DNA of 64,000 nt, from the NCBI RefSeq assembly GCF_900141825.1, contig NZ_FQYQ01000008.1, positions 62,001 through 126,000 of the forward strand. Reading direction: 5' to 3'. The notes beneath the pieces are model-generated. The model was given only the letters and a program-made list of their open reading frames with translations. It made no database searches and was not told the origin of the DNA. Shown in pieces: positions 16,984 to 25,258 of this stretch. The stretch's first letter is position 1. Each line of letters opens with the position of its first letter. The translations under genes were made by a program, and so were the position numbers. The stretch is from Pseudobutyrivibrio xylanivorans DSM 14809. Its GTDB lineage: Bacteria; Bacillota; Clostridia; Lachnospirales; Lachnospiraceae.

Positions 16984-18081
16984 TTATCGCTTAACTCTGG
17001 CGCCTGCTCCACCCATAATGGCCTCTACTTCAGCGCATGTTGCCATTGTAGTATCACCAGGTGTAGTCATGGCAAGTGCACCATGAGCAGTGCCGTATTC
17101 TACAGCTTTTGCTGCATCTCCTGTAGTCATAAGACCATAAACAAGACCTGAAGCAAATGAATCTCCACCACCAACACGGTCAAGAATCTCAAGACCCTTA
17201 TAATCCTTTGCCTTGAAAATTTGTCCATCTGCCCAGCAAAGTGCAGACCAGTCATTTACTGTTGCTGTCTTAACAGTACGAAGTGTTGTAGCTACTACCT
17301 TAAAGTTTGGATAAACCTTAGCAGCCTCATCAATCATCTTCTTGTAGCCTTCAATATTAAGCTCCTTAAGGTTTGCATCATTGCCCTCAATCTCAAAACC
17401 AAGACATGCAGTGAAATCCTCTTCGTTACCAATCATTACATCAACGTACTTTGCAATTTCTTTATTTACTTCCTGCGCCTTCTTCTGACCACCGATAGCT
17501 GACCACATAGAAGCACGATAGTTAAGATCATAAGATACAATTGTGCCATACTTCTTTGCAGTCTTAATTGCCTTTACAACAGTTTCAGCTGACTGCTCTG
17601 AAAGTGCTGCATAGATTCCACCTGTGTGGAACCATCTAACACCAAGCTCGCCAAAAACATAATCAAAATCGAAGTCCTTATCTGTAGCCTGAGAGATAGC
17701 TGTGTTTGCTCTATCAGAAACACTAAGTGCTCCACGGATACCAAATCCTCTTTCTACAAAGTTAAGTCCATTTCTGCACTCACGACCAATACCATCTGTC
17801 TTCTTCCAGTTGATAAGTGAAGTATCCACACCACCCTGGAGAATGAAATCCTCCACAAGATGACCAACCTCATTATCTGCAAAAGCAGTAATAACTGCTG
17901 TGTTCATACCAAAGCATCTGCGAAGTCCGCGAATAACATTGTATTCTCCGCCGCCTTCCCATACCTTAAATTCCCTGGCTGTGCGGATGCGTCCTTCGCC
18001 TGGGTCGAAGCGGAGCATAACCTCGCCTAACGATACTGCATCATACTTACAATCCTTTTTGTCTCTAAGCTTTAAGTCCAT
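16984..18081 (-). CDS. kdgK: 2-dehydro-3-deoxygluconokinase KdgK
   Basis: A 365-residue PfkB-family sugar kinase that makes KDPG from KDG. The N-terminal SLGEVMLRFDPGEGRI and GGGEYNVIRGLRR, and the C-terminal DRVGGGDSFASGLVYGL with the catalytic Asp, are the family signatures. AGGAGA lies 8 nt before the ATG. It is the last gene of the eda-uxuA-uxuB-uxaC-kdgK operon, 10 bp after uxaC, and is followed by a terminator. Confidence 0.93.
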   Translation of the reverse strand: MDLKLRDKKDCKYDAVSLGEVMLRFDPGEGRIRTAREFKVWEGGGEYNVIRGLRRCFGMNTAVITAFADNEVGHLVEDFILQGGVDTSLINWKKTDGIGRECRNGLNFVERGFGIRGALSVSDRANTAISQATDKDFDFDYVFGELGVRWFHTGGIYAALSEQSAETVVKAIKTAKKYGTIVSYDLNYRASMWSAIGGQKKAQEVNKEIAKYVDVMIGNEEDFTACLGFEIEGNDANLKELNIEGYKKMIDEAAKVYPNFKVVATTLRTVKTATVNDWSALCWADGQIFKAKDYKGLEILDRVGGGDSFASGLVYGLMTTGDAAKAVEYGTAHGALAMTTPGDTTMATCAEVEAIMGGAGARVKR

Positions 18082-18091
18082 TTTATATCTC

Positions 18092-19489
18092 CTAAAATCT
18101 AAAATAATCTATTGCATTTTTACCGCATATACGTATCGCCATGCTACGTAAATACGATAAGTCTGAAGGGTACTCGCCTGCTTCCACCCACGAACCAATC
18201 TTGTTACAAAGGATGCGACGGTAGAGCTCGTGGCGTGGGAATGACAGGAAACTACGTGAATCCGTAAGCATTCCGACAGAGTTTGCGATTAGACCTGCAT
18301 CGCTGACTGCCTCAATCTGACGCTCCATTCCATTTTTGTGGTCGCAGAACCACCAAGCAGCGCCAAGCTGTACCTTGCCCTTAATCCCCTTTTCATTGCT
18401 ACAGAATGTACCTGCCATTGCTGCAAGCATTTCTGTATCCTTAGGATTAAGGCAGTAAAGAATTGTCTTTGGCAATTCGTCATTTAAATCCATAGCTGAC
18501 AAAAGTGCTGCAAGCTGTGGAGCATAATTAAAATCGTTAAGTGCATCAAAGCCTGTGTCTGGACCAAGCTTCTTAAAGAAACGTTCAGAATTATTTCTGA
18601 TGGCACCGATATGAAGCTGCATAACAATGTCGTGTTTGGCATAAAGCTTAGCAAGCTCTGTATACATATATCCATGATACTTGCCGGCTGCCTCTTCTGA
18701 AACCTTCTTTCCGTTGATTCTGTCCATGAAGATTTCATTAACCTCTTCATAGGTAGCAGGAACATAAAATGTATTTTCCAGACTGTGATCAGAAACTCGG
18801 CATCCATTCTCAATAAAGAATTCAAGGCGCTCTCCAAGAATTTCAAGCAAAGTCTTCACATCATAGATTCTTCTGCCAGTAACCATAGAAAGCTTGAAAA
18901 TATAATCAGCGAAGCCTTCCTTTTCAATACCAACAGCCTTCTCTGGTCTGAAGGATGGAAGAACCTTAATTTCAAATCCATCCTCCCTAAGCTTTCTATG
19001 CCACTCTAAATCATCTGCGGGGTCATCTGTGGTGCAAAGGACAGATACATTTTGCATTCTTAGGAGGTTACGTACTGAGAACTCTGGAGTGTGCAACTTC
19101 TCATTGCACTTTTCCCAAATATCCTTAGCTGTTTCTGGGCTCAATGGTGTGGTTATATTAAAGTATCGTTGAAGTTCTAAATGAGTCCAGTGGTATAGAG
19201 GGTTACCAATCAAATTCTGCACAGTATCTGCCCATGCCACAAACTTATCAAACGGAGCCCCATCTCCAGTAATAAGCTCTTCTGAAATACCGTTGGCTCT
19301 CATGGCACGCCACTTGTAGTGGTCACCACCAAGCCAAACCTCAGTCATATTGTCAAAGCATTTGTCCTCATAAATTTCCTGAGGATTCAAATGGTTATGA
19401 AAATCAATTATTGGCTCTTCCTTAACAGCCTCAAAAAGTTCCTTGGCTGTAGGAGTTTGAAGAAGGAAATCTTCGTCCATAAATTTCAT
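18092..19489 (-). CDS. uxaC: Glucuronate isomerase UxaC
   Basis: A 465-residue enzyme that converts D-glucuronate to D-fructuronate (or galacturonate to tagaturonate). The N-terminus MKFMDEDFLLQTPTAKELFE and IDFHNHLNPQEI with metal-binding histidines are characteristic, as are RNNSERFF and the late DSRSFLSFPRHELYRRILC. Two ATG codons lie in tandem; the second is 7 nt from GGAGG. The start overlaps the uxuB stop, so the genes are coupled. Confidence 0.95.
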   Translation of the reverse strand: MKFMDEDFLLQTPTAKELFEAVKEEPIIDFHNHLNPQEIYEDKCFDNMTEVWLGGDHYKWRAMRANGISEELITGDGAPFDKFVAWADTVQNLIGNPLYHWTHLELQRYFNITTPLSPETAKDIWEKCNEKLHTPEFSVRNLLRMQNVSVLCTTDDPADDLEWHRKLREDGFEIKVLPSFRPEKAVGIEKEGFADYIFKLSMVTGRRIYDVKTLLEILGERLEFFIENGCRVSDHSLENTFYVPATYEEVNEIFMDRINGKKVSEEAAGKYHGYMYTELAKLYAKHDIVMQLHIGAIRNNSERFFKKLGPDTGFDALNDFNYAPQLAALLSAMDLNDELPKTILYCLNPKDTEMLAAMAGTFCSNEKGIKGKVQLGAAWWFCDHKNGMERQIEAVSDAGLIANSVGMLTDSRSFLSFPRHELYRRILCNKIGSWVEAGEYPSDLSYLRSMAIRICGKNAIDYFRF

Positions 19490-20985
19490 CATACTGCCTC
19501 CAATTCCTTTCTTACATTGCCAACACCCTTCATATTTGAGTAGATTTCAAGAACACGCTTTGCCATAGTGTCCTCATACAAATCAACACCGAATACGTCT
19601 TTACGTTTTAATACATCCTTAGCTGGAAGCTCTTTAAGCTCATTAAGAAGTGGATCAGGACTCTGCTCGAAAACATTTCCCTGATCATCAACGCCTTCCA
19701 AATATCTTAAGTAACCAGCCAATACAACTGGCACTACCTTAAGCGACTCTGTTGTAAGGGATGAATTTCCTCTGTAAGCCTTGATAGTCTCACCAAAACG
19801 GATTGGAAGCTTCTGTGATGTGTCGCAGGCAATTCGCTGTGGTGTATCTGGCATAAATGGGTTTGGAAGACGCTTTGTAAGAACAGCATCAAGGAATTTA
19901 TCTGGTGATAATACCTTAGGGTCTACCACTACCTTCATTCCCTCTTCCTTACCAAGCTTTGTAACAAGCTTCTTTAAATCTTCATCATCCATCTCATCAT
20001 GGATTGTCTTATATCCAAGAAGACATCCAAAAACAGCAAGTGCTGTATGAAGCGGATTAAGGCATGTGCACACCTTCATCTTCTCTGTCTTATCTACTGT
20101 CTCTCTATCTGTGAAAATGATTCCACCCTTTTCAAGAGCTGGGCGACCATTAGGGAATAAATCCTCGATAACCAAGTACTCTGTCTCCTCCGCATTTACG
20201 AAATTGGCAACATAGGTATTCTTTGTTGTAACGATAGGCTCAGCGTCCTCAACACCATCATCAATAAGCATCTGCTTAACAGTGTCATCTGGACGAGGAG
20301 TGATTTTATCAATCATAGAAAGTGGGAATGCTACCTTTGCTGAATCCTCAAGATAATCAACGAAATCCATCTCGCACTTTCCATCCTTGAACCATTCCTT
20401 TGCAATTTCAAGAACTGCTTCCTTAAGCTTGTCACCATTGTGTGAACAGTTATCCATACTTACAACTGCAAGTGGTAATTCGCCAGCCTTGAATCTCTCA
20501 AGAAGAAGTCCTACCACCTTATTCATGTAGGCACGTGTCTTATAGCCCTTCTCAGTGATTGTAAATGAAATCATCTGAAGAGATGGTGCACGGAAAATCT
20601 CACGAAGTCTTGAGATTTCCTTTTCGTTTTCCTCATCTAAAATGCAGGATTCTACAATTGAACCCACAACTTTTTTCTCAACAGTTCCATCAGCCTTAAG
20701 TGTTGCAAGAATGCTTAGATCATCACATGGTCTGTTGTACTTCTCTATAATCTCATAGTCATAGCCCTCAGCAACGATAAGCCCCTTGTCCATTACGCCT
20801 TGATTCAAAAGCTCTTCAACTACATTTGCCTGAAATGCTCTGAATATATTTCCTGCACCGAAGTGAAGCCATACTGGATTCTCCTTCGTATTTGCGATAA
20901 TTTTTTCTCTGTCGTACTCTGGGAGCTTGTAGCCTTTCTCCTCCCATGATTTTCTATCCTTCAATCCTTCATTTGAAAGCTTCAT
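19489..20985 (-). CDS. uxuB: Fructuronate reductase, mannitol dehydrogenase family (UxuB)
   Basis: A 498-residue NAD-dependent long-chain polyol dehydrogenase; in this operon it should reduce D-fructuronate to D-mannonate. Signs are LHFGAGNIFRAFQANVVEELL near residue 40, VVSMDNCSHNGDKL, and KVCTCLNPLHTALAVFGCLLGY. It follows uxuA after a 61-bp spacer that holds two palindromes. A tagaturonate reductase role is possible, but the presence of uxuA favours fructuronate. Confidence 0.92.
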   Translation of the reverse strand: MKLSNEGLKDRKSWEEKGYKLPEYDREKIIANTKENPVWLHFGAGNIFRAFQANVVEELLNQGVMDKGLIVAEGYDYEIIEKYNRPCDDLSILATLKADGTVEKKVVGSIVESCILDEENEKEISRLREIFRAPSLQMISFTITEKGYKTRAYMNKVVGLLLERFKAGELPLAVVSMDNCSHNGDKLKEAVLEIAKEWFKDGKCEMDFVDYLEDSAKVAFPLSMIDKITPRPDDTVKQMLIDDGVEDAEPIVTTKNTYVANFVNAEETEYLVIEDLFPNGRPALEKGGIIFTDRETVDKTEKMKVCTCLNPLHTALAVFGCLLGYKTIHDEMDDEDLKKLVTKLGKEEGMKVVVDPKVLSPDKFLDAVLTKRLPNPFMPDTPQRIACDTSQKLPIRFGETIKAYRGNSSLTTESLKVVPVVLAGYLRYLEGVDDQGNVFEQSPDPLLNELKELPAKDVLKRKDVFGVDLYEDTMAKRVLEIYSNMKGVGNVRKELEAV

Positions 20986-21011
20986 AATTCTTCTCCTTTA
21001 ACACCTCATCC

Positions 21012-21045
21012 GGTCCTTCGGACCACCTTCCCCTCAAGGGGAAGG
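21012..21045. repeat. Double palindrome between uxuA and uxuB
   Basis: GGTCC-TTC-GGACC (21012-21024) is followed directly by CCTTCCCC-TCAA-GGGGAAGG (21026-21045), introduced by CACCTCATCC. This resembles the short palindromic repeats scattered between genes in many gut Firmicutes. Within the transcript it would form two stable hairpins. Confidence 0.65.
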
Positions 21046-21046
21046 C

Positions 21047-22114
21047 TTATCTATTGCTCTTATCTATTGCTTCCCAAAGTCCGTTAATATATGTTGCACC
21101 AAGGGCTCTGTCATAAAGACCGTAACCTGGCATTGCCTTTTCACCCCAAATCATACGACCGTGGTCTGGTCTGATAGGACCTGTAAATCCAATATCATAT
21201 AAAGCCTTTACTATCTCGTACATATCGAAGCTTCCATCTGAAGAAAGATGAGCTGCCTCCTCGAAATCTGTTGGTGAATTAAACTTAAGATTACGAACAT
21301 GTGCAAAGTGTAGTCTTCCCTTAAGGCTTCTAATCATATCTGGTAAATCATTCTCTAAGTTTGTACCATATGAACCTGTACAGAAGGTGACGCCGTTGTG
21401 AGGATTGTCTACCATTTTCATCATGCGAAGAATGTTTTCTTTATTGATGATGATTCTAGGGAGCCCAAATACTGGCCAAGCTGGATCATCTGGATGAATA
21501 GCCATGTTGATGTCATACTGGTCACAAACTGGCATAATTCTCTCTAAGAAATACTTAAGATTCTCAAATAAATCCTCGTCTGTAATATTCTTATACTCGT
21601 CGAAAAGATCCTTTACATGAGCAAGTCTGTCTGGCTCCCAGCCTGGCATTACAGCGCCATTTGTATCACCAGCGATTGAATTAAACATCTCCTCTGGAAC
21701 AAGTGCATCAACAGCTGCCTGATTATATGCAAGTACAGTAGAACCATCTGCTCTTTTTCTGGCAAGCTCTGTACGAGTCCAGTCAAATACTGGCATGAAG
21801 TTGTAACAAACAAGGTGAATATCTTCTTCACCCAGATTCTTCAATGTCTCGATATAGTTATCAATAAGCTGCTCACGGGTTGGCTTTCCAAGCTTGATAT
21901 CCTCGTGTACATTTACGCTTTCGATACCTGCTACCTTAAGACCTGCTGCCTCAACCTCGTCCTTCATTGCCTTGATTCTCTCGCGGCTCCAAACCTCTCC
22001 TGGCTTTGTGTCGTAGAGTGTTGTGATTACCCCTGTTACACCAGGAATCTGTCTGATTTGCTCCAATGACACGGTGTCAAAATCTTTTCCGTACCATCTA
22101 AGTGTCATTTCCAT
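21047..22114 (-). CDS. uxuA: Mannonate dehydratase UxuA
   Basis: A 355-residue TIM-barrel enzyme that dehydrates D-mannonate to KDG. The N-terminus MTLRWYGKDFDTVSLEQIRQ and PGVTGVITTLYD, the central MAIHPDDPAWPVFGLPRI and FCTGSYG, and the late RPDHGRMIWGEKAMPGYGLYDRALG are diagnostic, with the His/Cys/Asp metal ligands. It begins where eda ends. Confidence 0.96.
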   Translation of the reverse strand: MEMTLRWYGKDFDTVSLEQIRQIPGVTGVITTLYDTKPGEVWSRERIKAMKDEVEAAGLKVAGIESVNVHEDIKLGKPTREQLIDNYIETLKNLGEEDIHLVCYNFMPVFDWTRTELARKRADGSTVLAYNQAAVDALVPEEMFNSIAGDTNGAVMPGWEPDRLAHVKDLFDEYKNITDEDLFENLKYFLERIMPVCDQYDINMAIHPDDPAWPVFGLPRIIINKENILRMMKMVDNPHNGVTFCTGSYGTNLENDLPDMIRSLKGRLHFAHVRNLKFNSPTDFEEAAHLSSDGSFDMYEIVKALYDIGFTGPIRPDHGRMIWGEKAMPGYGLYDRALGATYINGLWEAIDKSNR

Positions 22115-22755
22115 TATGCTCTAACCTCCTTAACGATTTCCGCTGCCTCGTGTGTCAATTCCTTTATTTTCTCGAAATCGCCATCAGATATAAGGTCTCC
22201 CTTAACCATCCAAGTGCCACCACAGGCTACGATCTTGTTATATGCTAAATAGTCTTTTACATTCTCCTTATTGATTCCGCCTGTTGGCATGAATTTTAAT
22301 TTTGTATATGGAGCAGCTACAGCCTTAATCATTGAAAGGCCACCTGCTGGCTCAGCTGGGAAGAACTTTACAAAGTCCAAACCAAGCTCCATTGCCTGCT
22401 CCATCTCACCTGGAGTCTGCACACCAGGTGTTACTGGATATCCCTTCTCAATGCAATGCTTAACCACATGTGGATTAAAGCCTGGTGCAACGATGAATTT
22501 TGCACCTGCTGCAATAGCCTTATCTGCCTGCTCACAGGTAAGAACTGTACCTGCACCCACAAGCATATCTGGGAAATCATGTGAAAGAATCCTAATGACT
22601 TCCTCTGCTGCATCTGTTCTAAATGTAACCTCTGCTGCTGGAAGACCACCGTCCATCAGAGCCTGGCCAAGTGCGTGAGCATCTTTTGCATCCTCTAAAA
22701 CAACAACAGGGATAATTCCTATTTCTTCAAACTTAGTTTTTAATTCCTCGTACAT
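22114..22755 (-). CDS. eda: KDPG aldolase (Entner-Doudoroff aldolase)
   Basis: A 213-residue class I aldolase that splits KDPG into pyruvate and glyceraldehyde 3-phosphate. The Schiff-base lysine lies in FVKFFPAEPAGG, and GIIPVVVLEDAKDA, AEVTFRT, VGAGTVLTCEQ and FMPTGGINKENVKDYL follow the family. The ATG at 22755 has AAGGAG upstream; the longer frame to 22800 runs into the promoter. It is the first gene of the glucuronate operon. Confidence 0.95.
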   Translation of the reverse strand: MYEELKTKFEEIGIIPVVVLEDAKDAHALGQALMDGGLPAAEVTFRTDAAEEVIRILSHDFPDMLVGAGTVLTCEQADKAIAAGAKFIVAPGFNPHVVKHCIEKGYPVTPGVQTPGEMEQAMELGLDFVKFFPAEPAGGLSMIKAVAAPYTKLKFMPTGGINKENVKDYLAYNKIVACGGTWMVKGDLISDGDFEKIKELTHEAAEIVKEVRA

Positions 22756-22775
22756 TACTATCTCCTTTTTACCCT

Positions 22776-22829
22776 GTAAATTCTGACAGCCTATATACAT
22801 TGCAAAGTAAATAGTCTGTCAGAATTTAC
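22776..22829 (-). promoter_or_regulatory. Paired operator around the glucuronate operon promoter
   Basis: GTAAATTCTGACAG (22776-22789) and CTGTCAGAATTTAC (22816-22829) form a perfect 14-bp inverted repeat with a 26-bp spacer. Each arm is also the core of an imperfect 23-bp palindrome around CTGWCAG. A minus-strand -10 box TATATA lies between the arms and a -35 like TGACAG within the upstream arm. A dimeric repressor is expected. Its identity is unknown. Confidence 0.7.
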
Positions 22830-22959
22830 TCAATCTAAATGCTTTAATATACATAGATAATAAAATAGTAATTTAACGATTAGTATTGTGAGGGTTGTCG
22901 TGCATATTGCAAAAGTTGCGGTTTTATGTTATACGTGAAATATAATTTATCGGGGGATT

Positions 22960-23844
22960 ATGATGAAAAAGAATTTAAAAACAGAATTTACCACAAGACA
23001 ATATATGCTTTCTCAGGACTTTGAGATTTACTATTACAGTGACAGAGTCCTTCCAAACGTTACTGCTCACACCCATGATTACTTCGAATTTTTCTTCTTC
23101 ATAGAAGGAAATATCATCATGTACATGGATGGAAAACAGTTTGTTCCCACACCCGGAACTATGATAGTTATTCCACCTAATCTGCCTCATTTTGCAAGGT
23201 TGATAGATGGTGATGTTCCTTACCGTAGATTTGTATTCTGGGTTACAGAAGATTTCTTAAAGACACTTGGAGATTTTTCAGAAGATTATCTTTATCTTAC
23301 AAACAAGGCCAAGTCATCTGGAAACTTTTCAATTAATAAATTTAATGAGATTGAATTCAACACCATTCAGGGAAAGGTGTTTTCTTTGATTGACGAAATC
23401 CACGCCAACAGATTTGGACGAGATGCCAAGATTATGCTTGCCGTCAGCGATTTCATTATCAGCATCAATAGAATGGTTTTTGAAAATCAGAATCCAAATG
23501 TGATTGCTCCAGACACAGATTCCCTTTATCAGAGTCTCATTCAGTACATCGAAACTCACATTGATGAAGATTTATCCTTAGATACTTTAGCGGAAAAACT
23601 CCATGTAAGTAAGTATCACATCTCACACGTATTTACGGATACAAATGGTCTTCCACTCCACAAATACATAACAAAAAAGCGCCTCGACATGTGCCGAGAC
23701 GCAATTCTTAGCGGTCAGGATATTTCTATTGTTGCCGCTGCTTATGGTTTTTCCGATTACTCTGTTTTTTATCGAGCATTCACTAAGGAGTATGGAAAGA
23801 GTCCTAAAAAATACAGAGACGAAAAAACTCGAATCAATGGTTAA
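22960..23844 (+). CDS. AraC-family transcriptional regulator with cupin sensor domain
   Basis: A 294-residue regulator. Residues 35-110 form an AraC-type cupin (HTHDYFEFFFFIEGNIIMYMDG, IPPNLPHF) that would bind a sugar. Residues 190-290 hold the two helix-turn-helix units (LSLDTLAEKLHVSKYHISHVF and ISIVAAAYGFSDYSVFYRAFTKEYGKSPKKY). Two ATG codons lie in tandem after GGGGG; the second is better spaced. It is divergent from the glucuronate operon, which makes that operon and the nearby hydrolase genes its likely targets. Confidence 0.92.
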   Translation: MMKKNLKTEFTTRQYMLSQDFEIYYYSDRVLPNVTAHTHDYFEFFFFIEGNIIMYMDGKQFVPTPGTMIVIPPNLPHFARLIDGDVPYRRFVFWVTEDFLKTLGDFSEDYLYLTNKAKSSGNFSINKFNEIEFNTIQGKVFSLIDEIHANRFGRDAKIMLAVSDFIISINRMVFENQNPNVIAPDTDSLYQSLIQYIETHIDEDLSLDTLAEKLHVSKYHISHVFTDTNGLPLHKYITKKRLDMCRDAILSGQDISIVAAAYGFSDYSVFYRAFTKEYGKSPKKYRDEKTRING

Positions 23845-23846
23845 TC

Positions 23847-25244
23847 TTATCTGCTTTGCTCAGCGAGCCAGTTCCAAAGATTTACACCATCCTCTTCGCA
23901 TTCATTGTTGAAGAAGTAAATCCATGACCAGTGACCCATGTACTGATATGCTTTGCCATCTTCGCCCTTGAAGCGACCAGAATTATCATGAACATCATCA
24001 AATACTGATGTGTGAACATTTGCTCCAATAGCCTGTAATCTCTTGATTGTTGGAATCTCAAACTGATCAGGAACTACAGTGTCATCATTTGCTGCATAGA
24101 TAAACCATACAGGTAAATCCTTGATTCCCTTAAGCTGTGAATCTGTGATACCAGAATCCTTGTAAGCTTCGCAAATTGGGAATGCTGCTGCAAAATAATC
24201 TGGATAGTTGAGAATCATATCCATTGTCATGAAACCACCATTTGAGCATCCGCCGATGTAAATTCTATTAGGGTCAACACCTTCGTTTTCTGCAACGTAC
24301 TGATCGATAAGTCCCTTTACGTCCTTAAGATAGATTGAATCTTTTCCTGGGTTACTTCCCCATTCTCCATCTTCCTTGTACTGAAGCCAGAATGTCTCTG
24401 TCTGAGGTGTGAGGACATATGCGCCTCCCATTACCTTCTGGAATTCCTCTCCATATAAAGCCGATACCTCATTACCTAAAACAGCTACTTCGTTTTTGTT
24501 TCCACCTTCACCTGCTCCATGTAACCAAATTACAAGTGGATGCTTCTTGCCATCCTCTGCTGGCTTGAAGGAACCATATGTGATTGTGTGACCAGTCTCA
24601 CCTGTGTATGTTCCGCTCAAATCTGCACCCTCAAGCTGTGGATAAATAGCAGCATCAAGTGAAAGATCAATCTTGTCATCTACAGTAATCTTTGTAATTT
24701 CAGAACCATCTGTTGTAGAGATAGTTTTTCCATCATTTAAAGAAACAGCAAGTGTGTATGGATCACATACTGTATTCTGTGATGTGAAAATATCATAGCA
24801 GAATGGGCTTCCATCATTAGGGCTGTAGTACATTTCAAGTGCTACATACTCTGAATCATCTGACTTATTTCCCTGTGCGTCGCATGTGTAAGCATCTGTA
24901 ACCTGTCTGTCTGCTGTTACCTCGATGTGCTTGCTTGGGTCCTCCTCTGAGTCCTCTGCTAATGCAGCAAAATTGAACTGCTCCTTAGTCTCCGCAACAC
25001 TAAAAGCGTCTGCTGCAACCGAATCAGACTCTACTTCTTTGTCTAAATGAAGAATAGTCTTTGTAACTGCAGGGCCCCAATCATCACCCATTACAACTAC
25101 TGTCTGTGTACCAGAAAGCTCTGTTACAGGTGCAACTGGCTCCTCCTTTGGATGCTCATCAGCCTTTGCAGAAGAGGCGCCACAGCCTACTGCACTCATG
25201 GCCATAATAGATGCCATTAGTAAAACAATACTTCTTTTCTTCAT
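23847..25244 (-). CDS. Lipoprotein esterase/peptidase of the alpha/beta-hydrolase fold
   Basis: A 465-residue protein with a lipoprotein signal peptide (lipobox SAVGC, Cys21), so it is anchored on the outer face of the membrane. The C-terminal half is an alpha/beta hydrolase: VIWLHGAGEGG for the oxyanion hole, nucleophile Ser about 334 in GCSNGG, Asp about 387 in AANDDTVVP, and His about 438 near GHWSW. It resembles feruloyl/acetyl xylan esterases and PHB depolymerase-like enzymes. The N-terminal 200 residues are unassigned. It lies 14 bp after the GH3 gene, which suggests joint action on plant cell-wall sugars. Confidence 0.82.
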   Translation of the reverse strand: MKKRSIVLLMASIMAMSAVGCGASSAKADEHPKEEPVAPVTELSGTQTVVVMGDDWGPAVTKTILHLDKEVESDSVAADAFSVAETKEQFNFAALAEDSEEDPSKHIEVTADRQVTDAYTCDAQGNKSDDSEYVALEMYYSPNDGSPFCYDIFTSQNTVCDPYTLAVSLNDGKTISTTDGSEITKITVDDKIDLSLDAAIYPQLEGADLSGTYTGETGHTITYGSFKPAEDGKKHPLVIWLHGAGEGGNKNEVAVLGNEVSALYGEEFQKVMGGAYVLTPQTETFWLQYKEDGEWGSNPGKDSIYLKDVKGLIDQYVAENEGVDPNRIYIGGCSNGGFMTMDMILNYPDYFAAAFPICEAYKDSGITDSQLKGIKDLPVWFIYAANDDTVVPDQFEIPTIKRLQAIGANVHTSVFDDVHDNSGRFKGEDGKAYQYMGHWSWIYFFNNECEEDGVNLWNWLAEQSR

Positions 25245-25258
25245 TAGTAAAATCCTCC

